Part shown: piece after piece, positions 1 through 5,694 of the stretch
Layout of the letters: the number at the start of each line of letters is the position of its first letter
Numbering within the stretch: the stretch's first letter is position 1
Origin: DASPKW01 sp038244055
GTDB lineage: Bacteria > Planctomycetota > Phycisphaerae > Tepidisphaerales > Tepidisphaeraceae
NCBI GenBank assembly: GCA_038244055.1
Contig: JBBRTW010000172.1
Coordinates: 1 to 13,461, forward strand
Length of the DNA stretch: 13,461 bases
Direction of reading: 5' to 3'
The notes under the pieces: generated by a model
What the model saw: only the letters and a program-made list of their open reading frames with translations
Database searches by the model: none
What the model was told of the DNA's origin: nothing
Translations under genes and position numbers: made by a program

Positions 1-1301
1 ATCCCAACGGGCAGATCCCGGCCTACGAGTGGGAATTTTCGGATGTGAACCCGCCCGTGCAGGCGTGGGCGGTCTGGCGGGTTTACAACATCGAGAAGCA
101 CGCCGATGAGGAAAGGGGAGACCGCCAGTTCCTGGAGCGCTGCTATCACAAGCTGCTTTTGAATTTCACCTGGTGGGTCAACCGCAAGGACAGCCAGGGG
201 CACAACATCTTCCAGGGCGGCTTCCTCGGGCTGGACAACATCAGCGTCTTCGACCGCAGCCAGCCGCTGCCCGATGGCGGCCGGCTCGAGCAGGCCGATG
301 CCACCGGCTGGATGGCCCTCTTCTGCCTGAACATGATGGCCATCGGCCTGGAGCTGGCGCAGGACGACACGGTTTACGAGCACCTGGGGATCAAGTTCTT
401 CGAGCATTTCATGAACATCTCCTCGGCCATCAACCGCCGGGAAGAGGGCGCGGTCACGATGTGGGATGAGGAGGATGGGTGGTATTACGACCGCGTGCAT
501 GGGGTGAACGGGGATCGCGGCGCCCGGCAGCTCAAGGTGCGATCGCTGGTGGGGCTGATCCCGCTCTTCGCCGCGCAGATCCTGGATCAATCCTGGTACG
601 CGCGCCTGCCGGCTTTCAAGGCGCGCTATGACTGGCTGATGGACAATCGACCGGACCTTTGCGTCGGCATCGTATGCACCTGGACGCGCGATGGGCAGCG
701 CTGCCTGCTCTCGATCGCGGATTACGACCGCTTGCAGCGCATCCTGCGCCGCGCGCTGGATGAAACCGAATTCCTGGCGGATCACGGAATCCGATCGGTC
801 TCCAAATTCCACCAGGCCCAGCCCTACGCGATCTCCATGGGCGACCGCCAGTGGACCGTCCGCTACGAGCCGGGCGAATCGACCACGAGAATGTTCGGGG
901 GGAATTCCAACTGGCGCGGGCCGATCTGGTTCCCGACGGCGTTCATGCTGGTGACGGCGCTGCGCGTTTACGACCGGTTCTATGGCGATTCGCTGGAGAT
1001 CGAATGCCCGACCGGTTCGGGGAAGCTGATGTCGCTCAACCAGGCGGCAATCGAGATCGGCCGGCGTCTGGCGTCGCTCTTCGCGCGCGACGCAACCAGT
1101 GGAAAGCGCCCCTGCTTTGGTGAGAACGATTTGCTGCAATCGGATCCCCATTTCAAGGACTATCTTCTCTTCCACGAGTTCTTCCACGGCGACACCGGCG
1201 CGGGCCTGGGCGCGGGGCACCAGACCGGATGGACCGGGCTGGTGGCGAAGGTGATCGAGCAATCGGCCATCGACCGGGCCCACGAGCGCGCCGGCAAATG
1301 A
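1..1301 (+). CDS. GH63/MGH1-like glucosidase, C-terminal part (5' end outside window)
   Basis: The frame is open from the left edge (first full codon at base 3), so about 432 residues are visible and the N-terminal half is missing. The GTG at 45 is internal, because the family motif GQIPAYEWEFSDVNPP straddles it. Further hallmarks of the bacterial glucosidases related to GH63 (MGH1-like (alpha/alpha)6 barrel) are LKVRSLVGLIPLFA, GGNSNWRGPIWFP, and near the end FHEFFHGDTGAG followed by HQTGWTGLVA. Such proteins are usually near 900 residues, so roughly half is seen. Expected role: exo-acting hydrolysis of alpha-glucosides or related oligosaccharides. Which Asp/Glu pair is catalytic cannot be fixed from this part; the Glu in FHEFF is a candidate base by position only. 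Whether it is exported is unknown. The gene ends 166 bases before the convergent PEP-CTERM gene. Family call is firm, substrate is not. Confidence 0.85.
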   Translation, partial: PNGQIPAYEWEFSDVNPPVQAWAVWRVYNIEKHADEERGDRQFLERCYHKLLLNFTWWVNRKDSQGHNIFQGGFLGLDNISVFDRSQPLPDGGRLEQADATGWMALFCLNMMAIGLELAQDDTVYEHLGIKFFEHFMNISSAINRREEGAVTMWDEEDGWYYDRVHGVNGDRGARQLKVRSLVGLIPLFAAQILDQSWYARLPAFKARYDWLMDNRPDLCVGIVCTWTRDGQRCLLSIADYDRLQRILRRALDETEFLADHGIRSVSKFHQAQPYAISMGDRQWTVRYEPGESTTRMFGGNSNWRGPIWFPTAFMLVTALRVYDRFYGDSLEIECPTGSGKLMSLNQAAIEIGRRLASLFARDATSGKRPCFGENDLLQSDPHFKDYLLFHEFFHGDTGAGLGAGHQTGWTGLVAKVIEQSAIDRAHERAGK

Positions 1302-1312
1302 CAGTGCGGTCC

Positions 1313-1392
1313 CTTGTGGTGCGGGCGTCGTTGCCTGCTTTATCGCGTCATTGCCCCATCGATTTACGCAGCCGGGACGGACGCACCACAAG
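1313..1392. repeat. Palindromic intergenic element with 17-base arms (REP/MITE-like)
   Basis: The arms 1313-1329 and 1376-1392 are inverted repeats matching at 15 of 17 positions. The outer 11 bases (CTTGTGGTGCG / CGCACCACAAG) are perfect, followed by a 2x2 mismatch and 4 more pairs. The loop is 46 bases. A second perfect 9-base inverted repeat, TTTATCGCG at 1339-1347 and CGCGATAAA at 1394-1402, has one arm inside the loop and one just outside, so the two helices are either alternatives or a pseudoknot. Translated, the element would give fragments such as VVRAS...SRDGRTT, which look like the short repeat-derived pseudo-peptides common between genes in PVC genomes. That last point is from memory and needs a copy-number check. 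Confidence 0.5.
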
Positions 1393-1400
1393 TCGCGATA

Positions 1401-1438
1401 AAAATAAATCGGCGCGGCCACCAGCGATGGCCGCGCCG
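1401..1438 (-). terminator. Factor-independent terminator of the PEP-CTERM gene
   Basis: The sequence shows a perfect 11-bp GC-rich stem, CGGCGCGGCCA at 1410-1420 with TGGCCGCGCCG at 1428-1438, and a 7-base loop. Read on the minus strand, the stem is followed by the T-rich run ATTTATTTTTATC (complement of 1397-1409), and it lies 29 bases past the PEP-CTERM stop codon. On the plus strand no T-run follows, so it serves the minus-strand gene and not the glucosidase. Confidence 0.8.
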
Positions 1439-1467
1439 GTGGGTGTGCGAAAATAACCTTGAGTCAA

Positions 1468-2169
1468 TCAGGCGGTCTTGCGCCGCATCGACGTCAGCAG
1501 CGCGCCAGCGCCGGTGGCCAATCCCATCCAGACGGCCGGGGGCAGGGGAACGCCGGAGCCGCCCGCGCCGAAGGCCGGCAGAACGGTCAGCGTGTTTACC
1601 ACGCCCTGGCCGGTCTGCGGATTGAAAGGCCCGGCGACCGTGGTGAAGCCATTGGTATCGGGATCGAACCCGGTGATGTAGTCGTTGATGTCGGCCGCGA
1701 AAATATTGAAGGTCTTGGGCAGATTGGGCGCCAGATCGTTAAACACGATCTGGAAAATATCCACCTCGCCGGCCGGCGGCAGCGGTGCCAGGGGAGAAGC
1801 GAAGGGGCTTGCGCCGGGCTCCGTAAGGATAAAATCATTGAAGCCGGGATAGTAGCCGTGAATCCCGGAGATGATGCCCGTCTCGATGTCCACGTTGAAG
1901 AGGTTATCGACGATGTAGCCATTCAGGCCGGTAATGCCGACGAACTGCACGGTTCCCGGATCGAATGAGAAGCTGAGTTGGAACGAGGCGACATTGTACG
2001 GGTCGATCGTCGAGGTGATCTGATGCTGGCCCGAGGTGCTCTGGGTCACCTTGTTACTGGTGGTGGCGGTGCCGGCGGTCTTGATCAGGGCCGCATCCGC
2101 CGAGGGCGGCATCATCGCCATCGCCGCCGCGGCTATCGCTGCGAACATCAATGAGTTTCTAAATGACAT
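1468..2169 (-). CDS. Secreted PEP-CTERM (VPLP-type) surface protein
   Basis: A 233-residue protein. The start ATG at 2167-2169 was chosen because AGGAG lies 8 bases upstream and a clear signal peptide follows (MSFRN, Ala/Met-rich core, cleavage near residue 26 after SADA). The frame stays open further upstream to about 2346, but that extension lacks protein-like composition. The middle (about 35-200) looks like a beta-sandwich: SFSFDPGTVQFVGITG recalls cohesin-like or adhesin-like domains, but this is only a resemblance. The C-terminus has the full sorting signal: VPLPPAVW at 207-214, a hydrophobic stretch, then the basic tail MRRKTA. In the PEP-CTERM/exosortase system such tails are recognised in the membrane, cleaved and the protein is placed on the surface or in extracellular matrix. 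No exosortase gene is in this window. The gene is transcribed divergently from the FecR-domain gene and ends at a strong terminator. Confidence 0.85.
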   Translation of the reverse strand: MSFRNSLMFAAIAAAAMAMMPPSADAALIKTAGTATTSNKVTQSTSGQHQITSTIDPYNVASFQLSFSFDPGTVQFVGITGLNGYIVDNLFNVDIETGIISGIHGYYPGFNDFILTEPGASPFASPLAPLPPAGEVDIFQIVFNDLAPNLPKTFNIFAADINDYITGFDPDTNGFTTVAGPFNPQTGQGVVNTLTVLPAFGAGGSGVPLPPAVWMGLATGAGALLTSMRRKTA

Positions 2170-2177
2170 GAATCTAT

Positions 2178-2182
2178 CTCCT
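2178..2182 (-). promoter_or_regulatory. Ribosome binding site fixing the PEP-CTERM start
   Basis: AGGAG on the minus strand, 8 bases before the ATG at 2169. It selects the 233-residue form with its signal peptide at the very N-terminus over the longer upstream open frame. Confidence 0.75.
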
Positions 2183-2235
2183 GCGAAAAACTTCAAGCGG
2201 GCGCATGAGAGTCGAGCTTGACGACCACCTGACAA

Positions 2236-2273
2236 ACCCACTGCGCCTGGCACCCACTGCCGCACCCACTGCG
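2236..2273. repeat. Three direct copies of ACCCACTGC in the divergent promoter region
   Basis: ACCCACTGC occurs at 2236-2244, 2252-2260 and 2264-2272, with start-to-start distances of 16 and 12 bases. Two copies continue as ACCCACTGCG. The cluster lies about 67-104 bases upstream of the PEP-CTERM start codon and about 130-166 upstream of the FecR-domain gene, a place where operator sites for a regulator would fit. No palindromic symmetry inside the unit. No convincing -10 box was found for either gene. Confidence 0.4.
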
Positions 2274-2401
2274 TCAAGAGTGTCATTTCTACCCGCATCG
2301 GGTGCATACGCAAGCAAAAAACACTCATTTTGACTGGCCGAGGCAATGGATGGCGATTTCAGTTCCAATTTTCCACCCACCTCGGGTAAACTGGGGAACT
2401 T

Positions 2402-3910
2402 ATGACGCTTCGACCCCTCTCTACCGTCGCGTGGTCTGTCATCGTGCTGCTCGCCGCCACGGTGGCGTACCCCGCGCCAACCACCAGCACCGGGCCCACG
2501 TCGCAGATGTCGCCGATGCTCATCAGCATCACCGGCGTCGAAGGCATGGTGCAGGTCCGCGAAGCCGCCGACAAACCCTGGCAAAAGGCCAAAGAGGGAA
2601 TGACCGTCACAGAAGGCGCGGAGTTCCGCACCGGCCCGAAAAGCGCGGTGCGCTGTTTTCTTCCGCCCGACCAGACCATCACGCTCGATCGCCTGGGCAC
2701 GATCAAACTGATGCAGGCTCTGCGCGATGGCAATGTGGTCAAGACCCGCGTCGGCATGCCCTACGGCCGAACACGGTACGACATCGAAGAGGCCGGCATC
2801 GAGCACCAGAGCGAACTCGTCAGCCCCTCCAGCACCCTGGCCATCCGCGGCACCAAGGTCAGTATCTTCGATCAGCCGCCCTACGCGCCCAGCGCGGTCA
2901 GCCTCACGGGCACGGCCGTGTACAAGAGCGCCAAGCGCCAAATCGCCTTCGGTGCAAAAGGCCAGGGCAAGACCGAAGTCACGGGCGATGGCACCGGCGC
3001 AGCCGCTTATTCGCTGCTGCAGACTTTCGTCGATCCCAACTCCAGCTTCGGCCGGCCCGCCGCCGATCAGAAACTCATCGGCCAGCTCCAGGCCAAAGGC
3101 GATATCGTCCTGAATAACGGCCAGCTCGCGCTCGCCTTCGGAAGCGCCGTCAGCGACCCGCAGCTTCAGAGCCTGCTGGCCAATCAGGGCCGCTTCAACA
3201 TCGCCCTGCGCTGGACCGGCCCGGGCGATTTCGATCTCTTCGTCCTGGGCACCGATCAAAAAACACAACTGCCCTACACGCTGGGCAACCCTTCGTACAA
3301 AGGTTCGGTCTTCAAAGACATCGGCCTTTTCGGCGAAGATCCGCTCGCGCCTTCGGTCACCGCGTCCAGGGTTCCCGATGGCGGCCGCATCAAGTTCGAC
3401 CAGATCGCCTTCGGCGGCGGCGGGCTGGAATTCGCCTCCTGGGGCGGCAAGGGCCAGCCCGTTCCGCAGCAGGGCTATACCGTCGCCATCGTCTACTACG
3501 ATCAGCGCGGGCATCTGGCCGCCTATCCGCTCCGCTCGCAGTTCAAGGTCGATGCCTTTCTTGATGGCAAGCGCATGCCCGTTCTCACCAACTTCGATGA
3601 GCTCGTCGCCGGCACCGCCACCGAGCTGAAATTCGGCCCGACCTACACCGGCACGGCCAGCCTGATCGACTCCGAAAAAATTCTCCCCACCGACAAAGTC
3701 AAAGGCGACATCCGCCTGACGGCCGTCGACATCACCCCCGAAGCCCTCGGCCTCGACGGCAAGCCCATCGGCGACATCAATGGCGGCACTCCCGCGTCCG
3801 CCACACCGGCCGCCCAACGCGCCGACCCCAAGAGCGGCAAAACCATCGCCGCCCGCGAAGCCGCAGCGCCGAAGGCGGCACCCCCCGGCCGACCCGCCAA
3901 AGGGCGATGA
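2402..3910 (+). CDS. Exported FecR-domain protein with DUF2135-like C-terminal domain
   Basis: A 502-residue protein. ATG at 2402 is preceded by GGGGAA 3 bases upstream and followed by a signal peptide or membrane anchor (hydrophobic residues 8-22, ending near AYPA at 25). Residues about 42-156 match the FecR domain: VEGMVQVRE, EGMTVTEGAEFRTG, and the typical ending SPSSTLAIRGTKVSI. Residues about 262-385 (LRWTGPGDFDLFVLGTD, later GYTVAIVYYDQRG and FKVDAFLDGK) resemble the YfaP/DUF2135-type beta-sandwich. The last 45 residues are Ala/Pro/Lys-rich low-complexity tail. In Proteobacteria, FecR relays iron-siderophore signals to an ECF sigma factor; PVC genomes use FecR domains widely in secreted proteins with no sigma partner, and none is visible here. 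The function is therefore open, probably envelope-associated. The coding-like sequence just after the stop in the +1 frame may be its lost tail. Confidence 0.8.
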   Translation: MTLRPLSTVAWSVIVLLAATVAYPAPTTSTGPTSQMSPMLISITGVEGMVQVREAADKPWQKAKEGMTVTEGAEFRTGPKSAVRCFLPPDQTITLDRLGTIKLMQALRDGNVVKTRVGMPYGRTRYDIEEAGIEHQSELVSPSSTLAIRGTKVSIFDQPPYAPSAVSLTGTAVYKSAKRQIAFGAKGQGKTEVTGDGTGAAAYSLLQTFVDPNSSFGRPAADQKLIGQLQAKGDIVLNNGQLALAFGSAVSDPQLQSLLANQGRFNIALRWTGPGDFDLFVLGTDQKTQLPYTLGNPSYKGSVFKDIGLFGEDPLAPSVTASRVPDGGRIKFDQIAFGGGGLEFASWGGKGQPVPQQGYTVAIVYYDQRGHLAAYPLRSQFKVDAFLDGKRMPVLTNFDELVAGTATELKFGPTYTGTASLIDSEKILPTDKVKGDIRLTAVDITPEALGLDGKPIGDINGGTPASATPAAQRADPKSGKTIAAREAAAPKAAPPGRPAKGR

Positions 3911-4070
3911 TCCCCTGCTGGAACCTTCCCACAAATCAATCGATCCCCGGCCGGGTTTGGGTCGTATCACCTATGCGGAAATTGCGGACGATCCGCGCGC
4001 CCGGGCGATGCGGGCGCGGCGTTATTATCGGCCTGGCGCGCGCGAAACAGGGAATCGCGAGCGTAGGTGA
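3887..4070 (+). other. Out-of-frame coding-like stretch after the FecR gene (possible frameshifted tail)
   Basis: In the frame +1 to the FecR-domain gene, the sequence from the C-run at 3881-3886 to TGA at 4068-4070 reads as a well-mixed, charged peptide, including DDPLLEPSHKSIDPRPG, RITYAEIADDPRARAM and RARRYYRPGARE. It does not look like random high-GC translation. It has no start codon of its own except an ATG at 3780 deep inside the FecR gene, and no ribosome binding site. A single-base change in the six-C run would join it to the FecR protein and add about 55 residues. It may be a sequencing error, a real frameshift, or chance. Confidence 0.3.
3996..4028 (+). terminator. Possible terminator after the FecR-domain gene
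   Basis: Perfect 8-bp stem CGCGCCCG (3996-4003) and CGGGCGCG (4011-4018) with a 7-base loop, followed by gcgTTATTATC, only a weak T-run. It lies 86 bases past the FecR stop. It competes with the idea that this stretch is coding, since RARAMRARR in the +1 frame is encoded by the same repeat. Confidence 0.3.
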
Positions 4071-4118
4071 AATGCCTCTATCCATCGCCGGGGGGCGGGG
4101 GTAAAATCATCATTCGCA

Positions 4119-5453
4119 ATGTCAACGATCACCGCTGGCACACCCGCCGATTCGGTTCGCCAGACGCAGATGCGTCCGGTGAACTCCAGCGCGAGTCGCC
4201 AGCAGGCGCTCATCCAGCCGCTGATCGATCAGGTTTTCTCGGCCGATCGCGAGTACCGGCATTTTGGGAAAGTGCTGACATCCGATGGCCTGCATAATTT
4301 CATTTTCGCGGCCGAGGATGAGACGCACGAACCGGTAGCCGCGTTCAGGTCGCTGCGGTGGGGCGGGCAATTCATCTACGTATCAACCCACAAAGCGCGG
4401 GTGAAAAGGGCTCTGGAAGCGTTTGTCGCCAGCGGCGGATTTATCATCGAGCAGTCGCCGACGTATTACCGCAAACCGCTGAGATTTCTCCCGTGGCTCG
4501 GCCGGCGCGTGCATTATTTCATCGCCCGCAAGGTGCAGCTCATCCTGCCGGGCGAGTTCACCGATCGCTTCACCTACAACGTCGAACTCGCGCGCCACGA
4601 GAAGCCCGAGGATGAGGCATATGTCGTCTGCAAGCGCGTGCCGAGCTTTGAATCGGTGGTAGCGCGGCTGCGGAATAAGTGGCCGGATGCGGCGCAGGAT
4701 GTGATCGAAAAACGGGCGAAGAAATTCACGGATAAAATCTTCCCGACCTTCCTGACCCGCGAGGCGGCGATCCTGATGATCTTGCAGGAGCATCTGCCCT
4801 CGCGTTACGCCGGGCGGGTGCCGCGCATCATCAGCTTGGAGAAAGACATCCGCGGCTTCGTGACCACGCTGCGGATGAACTGGCTGCGCAACGGCGGCCG
4901 CCCGCTGAGCCAGCTCGAATTCGCGCTGCAGGCGGCGGATCTGCTTCGCGCGGTTCACGATGCGGCCGGTGTGATCCATCTCGATCTGCGCCTGGATAAC
5001 ATGGTCATCACGGAGCAAGGCGTGGGCTTCGTCGATTTCGGGTCGGCCGTGCGCGTGGGGGAAGATCTTTCCTCCAACCCCCTGCTGGGCACGCTCTTCG
5101 ATGAGCTGATGCGCACCAGCCACATCCAGAAAATGCTCTTCCATATGACCCAGAGCGGGCAGGTGACCTCGCAGCATCTCTGCACCAAACATGGCAAAGT
5201 CGATAAGGCGATCGATGTGTTTTATCTGTCGCTGCAATTCAACACGCCCCACGGCAACCCCGATCTGGCGGGCCTGATCGACTACGATCAAACCGGCGAG
5301 ATGGCGAAGATGATCCACGAGCTGAGCTCGACGGTGCTGCGGCCGGATAATCCGACGGATACGGCCCATAAGTCGGCCAAGGATATTCTGCGCTCGCTGG
5401 AGCTGATTGAGGAGAAGATGAGGCCGCAGAAGGTCAAGGCACTGGGGAAATGA
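4119..5453 (+). CDS. Serine/threonine-kinase-like protein, probably active
   Basis: A 444-residue cytosolic protein with no signal peptide or membrane helix. The protein-kinase fold covers about 165-400. Visible catalytic parts are the ATP-anchoring Lys172 in VVCKR, the alpha-C Glu215 in TREAAIL, the catalytic loop HLDLRLDN (Asp289, Asn294; a HRDxxxxN variant) and the magnesium-binding DFG at 306-308 in FVDFGSA. All key residues are present. No clear glycine-rich loop is seen. Residues 1-160 are not recognised; LRWGGQFIYVS at 80-90 looks like a core strand. Family relatives with this loop include protein kinases and the InaA/WaaP lipopolysaccharide-type kinases, so the substrate could be protein or a glycan. 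ATG at 4119 has only a G-rich run 17-29 bases upstream, a poor ribosome site; Met18 (4170) is an alternative. It lies between two exported-protein genes on the same strand with 208- and 241-base gaps, so probably its own transcript. Confidence 0.75.
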   Translation: MSTITAGTPADSVRQTQMRPVNSSASRQQALIQPLIDQVFSADREYRHFGKVLTSDGLHNFIFAAEDETHEPVAAFRSLRWGGQFIYVSTHKARVKRALEAFVASGGFIIEQSPTYYRKPLRFLPWLGRRVHYFIARKVQLILPGEFTDRFTYNVELARHEKPEDEAYVVCKRVPSFESVVARLRNKWPDAAQDVIEKRAKKFTDKIFPTFLTREAAILMILQEHLPSRYAGRVPRIISLEKDIRGFVTTLRMNWLRNGGRPLSQLEFALQAADLLRAVHDAAGVIHLDLRLDNMVITEQGVGFVDFGSAVRVGEDLSSNPLLGTLFDELMRTSHIQKMLFHMTQSGQVTSQHLCTKHGKVDKAIDVFYLSLQFNTPHGNPDLAGLIDYDQTGEMAKMIHELSSTVLRPDNPTDTAHKSAKDILRSLELIEEKMRPQKVKALGK

Positions 5454-5577
5454 TTGGGGGATTCCGGGCACCGTATCCGCCCGAAAGCAGCCCGATTCTC
5501 CGCATTTCGTTCCTTTCGGCATGGCGACGGGGGATTTTCGACTCGGTGTGATCGCTCACTGTAGAACCGCCGTCGGC

Positions 5578-5606
5578 TTGCGAATTGTGCGTGGGGGAAT
5601 TCTAAT
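5578..5606 (+). promoter_or_regulatory. Sigma70-like promoter of the fusion gene
   Basis: TTGCGA (5578-5583, four of six consensus -35 bases), a 17-base spacer and TCTAAT (5601-5606, five of six -10 bases). Transcription would start near 5613, giving a leader of about 80 bases before the start codon at 5695. It is the best promoter-like match in the window, but bacterial consensus is only roughly applicable in this phylum. Confidence 0.4.
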
Positions 5607-5636
5607 CCGGCTTAGGCTCATGCGAGCCTGACCCGG
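5607..5636 (+). promoter_or_regulatory. Hairpin at the transcript start of the fusion gene
   Basis: AGGCTC (5614-5619) pairs with GAGCCT (5624-5629) around the four-base loop ATGC. The stem continues through T-G and T-A pairs and a C-C mismatch to CCGG (5607-5610) with CCGG (5633-5636). There is no T-run, so it is not a terminator. Its overlap with the predicted transcription start suggests an operator or an mRNA-stabilising 5' hairpin. Confidence 0.4.
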
Positions 5637-5694
5637 TCGTCTTCGCGGAAATAACCGAGTACAGAACGTTCACTTCAGCCGTCAGGTTTAACCC

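Noticed and set aside
1459..1968. Plus-strand open frame of 169 codons
   Set aside because: It is antisense to the PEP-CTERM gene and has no ribosome site or recognisable domain.
2330..2360. TTGACT with a possible GATTTC as a promoter for the FecR-domain gene
   Set aside because: The -10 match is poor and the spacing (19 bases) is off.
2174..3970. Open frame of 598 codons on the minus strand
   Set aside because: It lies opposite the FecR-domain gene. The translation is a Gly/Ala/Asp/Arg-rich mirror of high-GC coding sequence with no domain, and the plus-strand frame has a signal peptide and FecR motifs.
4356..4430. Resemblance of LRWGGQFIYVS in the kinase-like protein to the C-terminal part of a class I methyltransferase
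   Set aside because: No AdoMet-binding glycine motif or enough upstream sequence for the fold. The likeness is a short strand pattern only.
5465..5519. Short inverted repeats after the kinase-like gene (CGGGC/GCCCG and CCGAAAG/CTTTCGG)
   Set aside because: Stems of 5 and 7 bp with no T-run, and mutually overlapping. Not convincing as a terminator.
4383..5522. Open frame of 379 codons on the minus strand
   Set aside because: It mirrors the kinase-like gene, whose catalytic motifs fix the true strand.
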